Assembly: GCF_026914185.1 (NCBI RefSeq) | Contig: NC_070561.1 | Location: 3,534,001 to 3,598,000 of the forward strand | Direction: 5' to 3' | From: Puccinia triticina | Taxonomy: Eukaryota > Basidiomycota > Pucciniomycetes > Pucciniales > Pucciniaceae | Length of the DNA stretch: 64,000 nucleotides | Part shown: positions 43,005-53,800 of the stretch, piece after piece | How positions within the stretch are numbered: position 1 is the stretch's first letter | Layout: each line of letters begins with the position of its first letter | Position numbers and translations under genes: made by a program | Notes under the pieces: model-generated | The model's database searches: none | Told to the model about the DNA's origin: nothing | Seen by the model: the letters and a program-made list of their open reading frames with translations, nothing else

Positions 43005-46000
43005 TCATTCATCGCATAGAACTAAGCCGCGCAATTTTGTGAAAAGTTCCGGACCTAAGCTTTTCGTGAATATATCTGCTATTTGATCTTTTGTACTTAC
43101 CCAGTGCAAAACTGTTTTCTTTTGAAATAGAGCTTCGTTAGTTATGTAAAAATCTCTTTCAGAATGTCTTGTCCTTTTGTTAGAAGCATCATCAGTAGAC
43201 ACCTTTATCGCAGACTGGTTGTCACAATGTAGATGTCCAAGAAAATCTACGCGAAGGACATCGCGTAATAAATGTCTTACCCAAAATGTCTGCCGCGTAG
43301 CCACGCCAAGAGCCATGTATTCCGCATGGCAGGTTGACGAGGCAACGGCTGCCTGTCTTCTGGCGACCCACAGAACCGGACAATTCAAAAAGGAAATATA
43401 CACACCATAGGCCGAGCGTCCAAATTATCCCCCCCAGGATGCGTCGCAAAAGGTCTTGAGGGGTTGATCGTCGGTCGTCGGGAATAGACACAGCTCCTTT
43501 TCCGCTGTCCCGGCGACGTACCCTATAAGATGTTTCAAACCTTTCCAGTGAGCCGTGCCAGGTTTGGCCGCAAAACGCGCCAGGTAATTAACAGCAAAAC
43601 AAATGTCCGGTCTCGTCCCAACGGCGAGATAGCTGAGCGTCCCAATAAAGGAAAGATATTTTCCAGATTGAGACGGATCGCCGTTGGGGTCAGTCACACC
43701 ATTGTAACCCGGCGGAAGAGGTGTCTTGAAGATTGATACACCATCCCATTCCGAGTCTAGAAGACCTTTCACCAGGTTCTTCTGACAGAGCGTGAAACCT
43801 CGACCGTCTCGCTTGACATTGAGACCAACGATTGAATTGAGTTTATCACTCCATTTTATCTTAAGAATTGCGCTCAGATCCTGTTCTAGCTTCTTTAGAA
43901 GCTCCACACTAGAGGCGGTTACTACACCATCATCTACATGAAGCCAGATCACTCCATGTAGAGTTGGATGCCGCAAGATATATAAAGAATTATCATATTG
44001 AGAAGGCACATATCCGAGGTTGTCCAGGGTTTGTTTCAGGTGAAGCCACCAGCAACGCGCGGCTTGGCGCGTACCATAGAGCGCCTTTTTAAGCAAAAGG
44101 GCATGCCCAGGGGGGACCACCATCCCTTCCGGCGGCTCAATCCAAACTTCCTTGTCGATGGGAGAGTTCAAATACGCTGCAACAAAATCGAAACTGTGCA
44201 CCGGCCAGTTGTAGGCTGCTGCTACCGTCAGTAACAAACGCAGCGCTACAAAAGTGGCCGTAGGTGCGAAGGTTTCCAGGAAATCAGTCCCAGCAACTTG
44301 AGTGAAACCCTTTGCTACAAAACGCGCTTTGAAACGCACCCCTGACCCATCTACATCAGGTTTTACTGCAAAAACCCACCGGCCATTTAACACTTTTTTG
44401 TCACTCGGCCGCAAACCCAGAATCCAGACCTTCATCTGTTCTAGGTTACTGAGTTCTACAGCAATGGCTTTAGACCAGGCGTCCTTTTCTGGCGATTTCA
44501 TAGCTTGCTTGAAAGTCCCTGGTACGGAGATAGAGTAAAATTGGCATAACTCTATTATCTTGTCCACAATAAGCTCCTGGTCGTGGAATTCAATTTCCCT
44601 GGAGAAATCACCCAACTCAATCAAGTTCATGACGTAGTCTAAAGATATCTTCTTTGCCGCTTCTTTCGCAGGTTCTGAGGACACTTCCCCAGTTACGGGA
44701 ACATCCAAGAAATGGGTCTTGTCATCATCAACAAAACGTGCCATAGCTGACGCGAGAAATTTCTTTTCATCAGGTAGCCAAAAAAGCCATCCTTTGCTCG
44801 AGTCTAAGTGTCCTATTACCTGACCCTTGTAGGCCCTGGCGTCCAGTTTCTGCCGTTTTTCGGGTGGGATATGGACATAAGCAAAGGATCCAAAAGCTCT
44901 GAACCTGTCGAAATGCGGCTTGGTACCAAATAGTGCTTCAAACGGAGTGATTTTGCCACTCGCATTATTGGGAATGCGATTGAGGATATGGCTTGCCCAC
45001 AAGAACGCGTAATTCCAGAAATTCTGAGGGAGACAGCTGTCGGATAGAACCGTCCTTGCCATGGCCTGTATAGTTCAATTGAAACGCTCAATCATACCGT
45101 TTTGGTAGTGATGGTACGGGAGCGCTCTTTCAGTGTTTATTCCTTTACTGAGAAGAAATTCCTCCAATGCCTTGTTGGCGAATTCGCCCCCGTTGTCACT
45201 GCGGAGGATCTTTACAGACAGATTCGTCGCATTCTCGAGCCGCTTGATGGTGTCGATGATAGCGTTGTTTGCCTCCGATTTGGCTTTAAGCACCTTGACG
45301 AAATTGTAGCCTGTAGCCACATCCCGCATGGTGAGGATATAGTTCCCTCCATCTACCGCAGGGACTTGAAACGGTCCTACTAGATCAGCGGCCCATATCT
45401 CCATCTTGTTCGCAGTTCGATCGCCTTTGCCCAGAGGGTTCAGCTTAGTGGACTTGTTGATCATACACGTTGGGCAGTGAATTGCACCCGGCGGAAGCTC
45501 TTCGGGTAGGCCTAAACCCACTTTCTCTTTGATTAGTCTCCGAATCACTTGTAGTCCAGCATGACCAAACATGCGATGGTACAGTAAAAGCCGCTTTTCA
45601 TTGTTTGTGAGGGAGGGCAACTCTTGGGTCTTCTCTATCATTGTTGGTACCGGCTCTTTGAAGAGGTTGGTCCCGCTGTTCTTTGCCTTAGCTGCATTGA
45701 AAGATAATCCTTCCGCAGGTACAGCTGTTGTCTTCATAAGAGATCGAGCAGATTTATTTCCGCACGTAGGAAAACGGACGTTGACAGCAGGGATATTTGA
45801 AGAGACATGAAAATTGGAAACGTCGGAGATGTTTGATTGAGAGAAAGAAGAAATAGAAGAAACAGGAGAAAAGGAAGAGGATTGAGGAACAGGAGAAGAT
45901 AAAGTGTCGAGAAGAGGAGGTAAAGTGGAAACAGAGACAGAAGAGGAAGATAAGAAGATAGAGACATCATCCCCTGCCCCTTCGCAATGCCGATCATCCT

Positions 46001-47903
46001 TCACCATGTGGTGTGGTAAATACCAACGGTTGCGCTTCGCTTCCCATACGCAGCTGAAAGCAAATTGGCAGTTTGCCGAAAAAATATCAAACTGCTCTTT
46101 GTCATTGTCATAGAACACAAAGGCATTAGCTTTCCGCAGTGCAGCCATTGAGATCAGTGTAGATCTGGCATCCTCACAGTAGAGTACACCACGAAGTACG
46201 ATCAATCGACCGGATGGCTCGAGGAAATGGAGGCTTCCCACACCAGTGATGAAGGATCGGTTGCTGGCAGTAGCTACCGACAGGGGCAAGGGCTTAGAGA
46301 GTTGTTTGAAATCATGAAGAAGCTGGCGCATCCCAGTGAAGTGGTGAGATGCTCCAGTATCGAAAATGGCAGGATTACTTACAACATCGTCCCCAAGCGC
46401 CATATTCTTGAAATCCAGCTGATCGAGATCATCTGGAATCTCACCAATTTCCATGAGTTGCGCAGACGCCCCCCCCCCAGCTGAAGTCGTTGCATTTGAA
46501 GTCGAGGTCATTGACGCTTGCTGTTGATTGGTGTTCGCAGCGTACCGGGGTCGATAGTAGTCGGCTAGTCGTTTCGCTTGAACTTGAAGGTTGGACATGG
46601 GGGGGGGTCTGGAGTGCGCCGAAGGTTGAGCTGAGGGACTGGCGGGTTGGGTGTACAGAGAACCGACGAAAGTCGCCTGGGTTCTGGTTGCTGGTTGTGG
46701 GAAAGGCGACACACCCGGACTGCGAAGACGTTTGTTGATTTGATTCGACTTCACCCGCTGCGGACATTCTCGTAGATAATGATCCGCCGCCCCGCATTGC
46801 CAACATCGATGCGCTGTTGCCGCATAAAAATCTAGCGCATCCGGCCAGTTGTCTTCTGGAACATCAGCTAGGAAAGCTTCGAAGTCGAAATCATCGCCAT
46901 CAGTCGTCGCCATTAGTACCGAAGGTGCCAACGAATTTGCCAAGGTTCCTTCGGTGGCTGTCGAGTCTTCATGTTGTTTTCGGCAGACATCGTAGGTGTT
47001 CACCAAAAAATCAAATTTTGGCAAACTTTTGGACTGATCATTCTGCATCGAGTTTTCGATGCGCTGCTCGAAATCCTTCTTGAAAGGTGCCGAGGATTTC
47101 AAGACTGCCCGTTGGAAAACGAAACCGAAGAACGCATCCGAGTGGATCCTGACGTTGAGGTTGTTCCATTCAGTGTACAGATTCCTCATTGACGACGTCA
47201 AACCCGTACTCTCGCAGTCGTCCACGGAGAAGTTGAGGAACCGGTTGAAAACATTCATCTGTGCCGCACGAGAAACAACCGAGAATCGCTTCTTCAGGAG
47301 AGACAACATTTCAAGTGCGGAGTTCACACGTTGAAGATCGGGTACCAAGGAACTATGGACACCCTCGAGGACGACTATTCTGGCGATCTTCTCAAAGGTC
47401 ATGTTGTCGATTGGTTTGAAGAAGAAGTCGCCATTCGACATATGGGCGGTACCGATTTCGCTAAGTTCGTTCAACCACCTCGCCAGATTGGACCCATTCG
47501 CAGCCAGGCGCTTTTCGTCGTTCCATTGGTCATTGATCAGCTTAGCCGTTTGACTAACTAGCTTCGCCTGTTCGAGCTGTAACTTCGCCGCGAGGAAATC
47601 TTGCTGGGCCCGCGTGAGATCGTTTGCTGGAGGTATCGGCCCGGTCGGAGGTTGTGTTTGGTGCGGAGCTGGTCCTCTTGAATGATGAGAGCCCGAGCCA
47701 GTCGCAGCAGGACCGGTTTGCTGGCGAGTCCCCGATGCTGGTGGTCGGATCGTTTCGTCTCCTGTACGGTTTCCCGTCGAACTCCCAGCAATCGAATCGA
47801 AAAGGTTGGCCATTCTCTCCCCGCCATCTGGTAGAAAAACTTCGCCATCGGAATGGATTGAACCTCGTCGAGACATTTTGCCGGAGCCGGAGGGAGAGGG
47901 CAA
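43005..47903 (-). pseudogene. Copia Gag-Pol polyprotein with two in-frame stop codons
   Basis: A single frame from 47903 (or the Met at 47876) to the stop at 43005-43007, broken only by TGA at 45075-45077 and TAA at 43425-43427. Gag has a knuckle CWQCGAADHYLREC. The protease has FDTGASHHF. The pre-integrase zinc region has H...H and CPTC. Integrase has AADLVGPF, ILRSDNGGEF and MIERFN, and the TGA follows here, where the family usually has Arg-Thr. The RT has KARFVAKGFTQ, DFVAAYLN and HVDDGVV (His in place of the usual Tyr before VDD). The RNase H has TFCDASWGG, then the TAA, then AEYMAL and HCDNQSAI. All domains are otherwise full length, so loss of function is recent. Confidence 0.9.
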
Positions 47904-48339
47904 AAAAAAGGAGAAGTAGACAGGAAAGGATAATCGAAGTGTGGAAAAAGGACAGAGCTACTCACCGCAACACTGAGAAGTACCCACGTTATAAGAGATG
48001 GAGGAAAAAGAGGGAGTAGAACGGTGCGTCACAAGACGTCCCTTTTCTGCACCGGTAGGTGGGCCACACCACCGTAATAAGCAGGATGGCTAGTCCGCTT
48101 AGCTTATTCAGGTAAGTTCGATCAACACCGTTCAGAGACAGAGATTGGGAATGGCGGAGTCTGCTTATACCGAAGTACCTCACAGTGTTACGGCAAAGTA
48201 ACACTGACCTTCCCGATGACGTACAATTACGCTCTATCCTGAGCTACCGGTCGAAAAGGTATAACCGACGAGTCGAAGCGTCGATTTGTGAGTTGTATCG
48301 GTCGAGTTTCGAGTCTGAGTCCTTGATTATAGATTGAGA

Positions 48340-48351
48340 GGGCTCATAACC
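48340..48351 (-). promoter_or_regulatory. Primer-binding site matching the anticodon loop of initiator tRNA-Met
   Basis: Directly inside the 5' LTR the minus strand reads GGTTATGAGCCC. This is the exact complement of the anticodon stem-loop of yeast-type initiator tRNA-Met (GGGCTCATAACC). Drosophila copia and yeast Ty5 prime from a cleaved initiator tRNA in the same way (established knowledge). Confidence 0.75.
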
Positions 48352-48484
48352 TATTGAGACGATGAGACACAAACTCTGTAGATTCCGTAGAGAACTCTCC
48401 TACGCCCGGGATTGTCCCGGGAAGAGGAGTATGGTTTGTGCTGCGGCGAGTCACGGAGATGCCTGTGACATCTATGTCACAACA
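48352..48484 (-). repeat. 5' LTR of the Copia element
   Basis: 133-bp copy starting TGTTGTGACA on the minus strand, flanked by AAGGT at 48485-48489. Confidence 0.9.
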
Positions 48485-48489
48485 AAGGT

Positions 48490-49551
48490 GGACTGCTAAC
48501 AAACTTGAATCAACAGATTCCGAAGCAGAACCTGAACAGTTTCGCGACGCTCTCAGTACGAGGCGATATTTTGTACATGAAGTTGAGACCTTGGGAGATC
48601 CTGGTTCACTGGTTCATGGGTTCATGATCTTTCATGATGGGCTTTAAAATTTGTTCCGTATCCCCTTCTATCCTGGTATGCCAGCTGTCGTCACTTCTCA
48701 AGCAGCTCGCGTCAAAACCTGCGTTCTTGTTGACATTCATTTCCTTTAGAGCATGTTTGCCAATCATTGAGAGGGGTGTTTCCTCCCAATAATTGTGGTA
48801 TTCAAAACTGATTTTCAAACCACTTTCTACATAAAATCATAAGATCTATTTACATGTCCAAACTTTTGATGGGGTGAAAGTTGAGGGTTCTCTTCATTTC
48901 AAGCACCTCTCAAAACTTTGATAAATCTTATGATTTTATGTAAAATGATATTTAAAAATCAATTTTGAATACCCTAAATGAGCAAGAGGGATGAGTCCTT
49001 CCAATGACCAGCACCAGTCATCAAGAGGGTTGCTTCCTCCCAATGACCACTGGTCTATACTGGTCATCAAGAGAGATGAGTCCTCTTGATGTAGAAATAA
49101 AGGTTGGTCACAGCAGAAATTTCAGTGTCTGCCCTGCTTTTGTGAAAATATTGAGCTTTGGCCCGGCATCGAACTTAACAAAGTCCCTCTGCTGCGGGTG
49201 TGTGTCTTGCAAAGCAAGGCTCCGACAGCCCTCAGCAGGAGTGACTTGCGCGCTATTGCCCCTTCTTGGTGTGTCAAGAATCTGAGTTGGCTGGGTGGAA
49301 TTTTTGAAGCTTTATGATTCCTTGCCCCCTTGACATTCTTTGGAATAAAATAGCTTAGGTTGTAGGCCTGATTTTTCCTATCCAACCTACATAATTTCAG
49401 GTGTTTGGCAAAAATCATGCCATCCGCAGAAATTCCACAAAAATCCCCAAACAGCTGGAATTACAAGCAGTGTGCAACTTGACCGCTGCACCTTGCAGCT
49501 TGTGCGCACAATGGGTGGTTGTTTTTTTTGTGTAGCTTTCTCTCAGAGGAT
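48490..49551. other. Intergenic region between two transposon nests
   Basis: About 1.06 kb with no supported gene. Some short repeated phrases (ggtcatcaagag and gagtcctcttga near 49016-49090) are seen; nothing more was recognised. Confidence 0.45.
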
Positions 49552-49556
49552 GCTAT

Positions 49557-49680
49557 TGTTGTGACCAAGGTCACAGGTGTGTACTTGGCTGCGGCTCAGC
49601 CACCCGGAGGAGTGTACATCAGCCTCCTCCGGGCCCCACCGGGAGTAATCCATACCGTTTACCAGATACATGCTCCTATA
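49557..49680 (+). repeat. 5' LTR of the non-autonomous Copia-like element
   Basis: 124 bp. It contains a perfect-looking palindrome at its start (GTGACC..GGTCAC) and a second inverted block (CCCGGAGGAG / CTCCTCCGGG). Confidence 0.85.
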
Positions 49681-49692
49681 GGTTACGAGCCC
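49681..49692 (+). promoter_or_regulatory. Probable initiator tRNA-Met half-type primer site
   Basis: GGTTACGAGCCC directly after the LTR differs at one base from the complement of the initiator tRNA-Met anticodon loop. Confidence 0.6.
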
Positions 49693-49833
49693 TTAAGGCA
49701 TCTCGTTAACCCTTACCAGCCAGACGCTGAAGAAAAATCAACCAACGAACAATCCCGGATCATTCTCATCTTCACGACAAACAAATACCGGTGTTTTTTC
49801 TTCTTACCTTACAAATCCGACCAACAATCCCGG

Positions 49834-50618
49834 TGTGGAACTCCGACCGGTGCTGGGCCGTCGGCAGTTACTGGAAGGGAGAGTTGCGCTGAGCGCTGCC
49901 TTCGCGGTGATCCGGAAAAGAGTCGTGGGATTCAATTTATAGCTTTAAGAGGGGGGGGATTTATGTTAAGAGACGACGGGGTTTAGATCCTCGTCGGCGG
50001 TGGTTTGTTTGCTGAGAATCTCGGGAAAAGGGCCGGCGAACTGGACCGGGGACAGTGATCTTAAAGGACAGGAATCTGGAAGAGGATCGGCGCGGGGGCT
50101 GAGAGGAGAAACTCAGAAGCTCCCGCGAGTATATCGGTGAACAAAGATCAATAAACTTTAGATTCAAGTTGATGAGATGATCTGAAAAACAAAATTTTGG
50201 TTCAGACGAAATCCCATGCCGCCCCATCATCTGAGTTCAAACTGAACTCAGACTCTGGGAGCTGTGACATGTTGTGGACAAGTCATCATACACCCGCGCG
50301 CACAAGCGCGCCACAACAGCAAGAGAAGGGAGGAAAGAATCAGAAAAGAAATAACACCAAAGGAAGAAAACCAACCCTCCGCATACAACACCTCTCCAAC
50401 GCGCGCATTTTAGAAACAGAAGAACATAAGACAGAGGAGGAGAAAGGAAAACAACAAAACAAACACAAAGGAAACCAAAGCCTAATCCTGAAACGCCTTG
50501 AAGATTCCACCGCGCGCGACGCGCGCTGATTGATCTTGACGCCCATGAGTTGATGTCTTGATGGCTGAAAACTCAAGGAATCCGCTGCGCCACGGGCGCC
50601 ACGCAAATGGCCACCACA
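49834..50618 (-). repeat. 3' LTR of the Gypsy element
   Basis: 785 bp. Contains the inverted repeat TGAGTTCA-AAC-TGAACTCA at about 50230-50249 and CGCGCG-rich blocks. Confidence 0.9.
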
Positions 50619-50741
50619 TCTCCACCACACTTGCAGTCTGTCCCTAGAATGCTCGCCTTCCGTCCGTGCACTAAAGAAAAGACCAGAAAAGAGAGGGGGG
50701 AGAAAGAGGGTCCTAAAGAGAGAAAACTGGGCGCCGACGCA

Positions 50742-50832
50742 ATGCTCACGAGTGTGGCAAGAAGTAGGGTTTCGAAGAATACGGTAGTAGCTACCCAGGA
50801 AGTGCATACCAGGAGAGGAACTTACTTCTGGT
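50742..50832 (-). repeat. Intron-like module 4 at the end of pol
   Basis: On the minus strand it starts AGTAAGTTCCTCTCC at the pol stop codon (the TAA of the stop is part of GTAAGT). It resembles the modules at 54012-54098, 54424-54512 and 57003-57095. A possible acceptor (CTCTCTTTAG) follows at about 50700-50710, so splicing could replace the pol C-terminus. Confidence 0.5.
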
Positions 50833-53800
50833 CAGGAAAGTCCTCGCGAGCATAAAACCTTTTTACCTGATCCGCGGCAAAACGCCGTTTCAATTCCGTG
50901 CCGTCAAGCTCCGCCAGAACGTAGGAACCTCCAGGAACCTGTTTCACGACGCAGTAGGGGCCGTTCCAACGGTGGGCAAACAACTGCCCCCACTGCGTCT
51001 CTAAAGACCTGTTGAAAGCAAGAACTCGATCGCCAGGCTTGAGAGGTTCTCGAATCCGCGCTGCGTTCTTCTCTTCCCAATAGCGCAAGGAGTCGCCCCG
51101 CGCATCCATCAGCTTCCTGTAAGCGATTCCCCGAGTCTCCTCGCTGCGCTCTAGTTGCCGGGAGCGCGCGGCGAGGAGATCAGACGTGTCCTTCACCGCG
51201 TCCCAGTCAACGCCGAGATAAGATTCGATTTCAAGATCGAGAGGAAGCACTGCACGCTGACCGAAAACAAGCTCGTAGGGAGAGTAGCCGGTCGTCCTCT
51301 TGGTGGAGATCCGGTCGGCGAAAAGCACCAAGGGCAGGTAATGGCGACAGTTCTTTCCACTCTCGCCGGCCAGCTTGACCAGAGCAGACTTGAGGGGACC
51401 GTGGCCGCGCTCCACCATGCCCTGCCCTTCCGGATAGTAAGGGGTGGAAACTCTGTGCTGTCCTGGCAAAGCGCGCAGCATCTCCGCCAACGCGCCGCCG
51501 AACTCAGATCCGCCATCTGTCGAATAAGAGCGCGCTAGACCATAGCGCATCGTCCAATTTTCTTGAAGAAACGCCGCTACCGCCTCCGAAGTGAGATTAT
51601 TCAATATCTTGGCTTCAACCCACCCTGAGAAGTCGTCGCGAGCCACGATCAGATATTTAGCGCCACTAGCCTTGAGGTGGACGGCGTCCATTGACACTCG
51701 CCCAAAGACCGTTGATTCTCCAGTGGGGTAGCGCAGCTCTTGGGGGCGTCTGAGGTCTTTCTTCTGACAATCCTCGCAGCTCCGACACCAACGCGCCACA
51801 GACTGCTTGAGGGACGGCCACCAAAAGCGCTCAGAGACGCGCCGATAGGTCTCCGTGGTGCCGCGGTGGCCCAAATCCTCGTGGAGCTTGCGTAGGATCG
51901 AATCTTGCTTGGGTGGGATAGTTACGACGATGCGCGGCAACGGGCTGCCGCGCTTCATGAGACGGCCCGCTTGCAGAAAGAAGTCCACAGATCTGCGCTT
52001 CAAGGCGCGAAACTCCGCCGCATCCAAGCCTTCTGGCCGGGCCAAGGTCGCAAGAAAAATCTCCATACAACGCCAGAAGCCCTCCTGATACCCGGAATAG
52101 CCTGTTTCGGCGTTGACGGTGAAAGAGTGAAGCGGACGAATCGCTGGAGAGTCCTCGTCAAACTCAGAGGAGGGGGGATCACTGTCATCCTCGCCTTGAG
52201 GGCGCCGCGAGAGACCGTCCGGCATAGTGAAGGATTTGCCCGGGCGGTGGACAATGTCGAAGGAAAAGAGTTGGATGAAAGCCACCCAGCGCGTCATCGG
52301 CGCGTTGGGGAGGCTTGGCGCGTTGATCATTTGAATAAGGGACTGCGCGTCAACTTGGAGCTCGAAATGCTGCCCCCATAAAATGGTTTGAAGCTTCTTG
52401 AGGATCCTTGCGACGCCGCATAACTCCAGTTTTGATTGGGAGTACCTTGACTCCACATCGGAAAACAGCAAGGACTCGTAAAGAGCCGGCCGGGCCAATC
52501 CATTCGAGTCTTCCTGGGAGAGGACCGCGCCTGCCGCATGAAAGCTAGAATCCACCGCAAGCTTGATTCTTCCCGCATCCGATCCGTAATTGATCTTGAC
52601 AAGAACAATGTCCCTTCCCACAATGAGCTTCAGCTCCTCGAACGCGTCCTCACAATCGGAAGTCCAGAGAAACTCGGCGTCCTTGCGCGTCAGGCGGCGA
52701 AGTGGCAAACAAAGTTGAGACAGGGAGGGAATGAAGATCCTAACGTACACAACCACGCCCAAAAACCCGCGCACCTCCGTCGCATTAGCCGGGGTTGGCC
52801 AAGAAAGGATCTTATTGACCTTGCTCCTCGCCATTCGGCGGCCCTCCTTGCACACTACGTGGCCCACGATCTCCAAAGCGGGCACGCATGCCGCGAGCTT
52901 CGACGCCGACACGGTCAACCCGGATTCTTCAATTCTGAACAAAATGCGCTCCAAAGTTTCCGCGTATTCCCAGACGAAGCGCCGGATGCTGGAATGCCAA
53001 TCCAGGACCTCATTGTCATAATCCGACACTGGGCCTTTGATCCCACCGTCATCAATGAAAATACCCGCATGCTCCGGGATTTTGTCCTGAAGAATCCAAA
53101 CCATTTGAGCCTGGTACACTGCGACAGAGTTCGTTGCGCCTTGAGGGAGCCGGGTGAGCTGGAACCTTCCAAGCGGCGTGTCAAACGTCGTGAGTGGCCT
53201 TGAGATCGGATGCAAGGCGCGCTCGTCGTAGCCGCCCATGATGTCGCCGAGGCCGTAGCAAGCGCGGCCAGAAAAGGATTCTACGAATTCTTCGGTAGCC
53301 GGAGGAACGCCCGCATCTCGAATCGTGACTTTATTTAACGGCTGGAGGTCGTGAACTATCCGCAGCTTGCCGTTGCCCTTCAACACACAGAACACAGGAC
53401 TCGTGTAGCTTGACGTAGATTGTTCGTAGAGGCCGGTGCGGACACGCTCACGGATGATCTTCGTGTATTCTTCCATCTTAGCTGCAGGGATGGGGATCTT
53501 CCTCTTCTGCCAAGGTTCGTGCTCCACCACAGGTATGATGTAAGGAAGCCCATATGACTCCTTAAGCAAACCGCGCTGAGACTCGTCGAAAGCTATGGAA
53601 AGATTTCTTTCCGCCAACACGTTCTTGATGAGATCCAACTCTGACGGGTTTAGCCACCCCGGAGGACCGAAGTTGACTACTTGAAGACTCAGCTCAGTGA
53701 CTCGTCCGCGCGGCACAAAAGGGCCGGCCAAGGAACGCGAGAGACCGCGATAAGGATCGCGAGACAAGGGAGGGCGCTGCAGCGGTGGATTGAGATTTTG

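Larger units (their letters stand above)
42738..48484 (-). mobile_element. Ty1/Copia retrotransposon (TSD AAGGT)
   Basis: Two 133-bp LTRs (42738-42870 and 48352-48484) differ at only two visible sites. They begin TGTTGTGACA and end CTCAATA on the minus strand. The 5-bp duplication AAGGT stands at 42733-42737 and 48485-48489. A purine tract (minus strand GCGGCGAGAGGGGGGG, 42871-42886) precedes the 3' LTR. The primer site lies directly after the 5' LTR. The polyprotein order is Gag, protease, integrase, RT, RNase H, as in Copia. Two in-frame stops make this copy defective. Confidence 0.95.

Noticed and set aside
43403..43430. Frameshift between RT and RNase H of the Copia element
   Set aside because: The two parts share one frame; the break is a single TAA.
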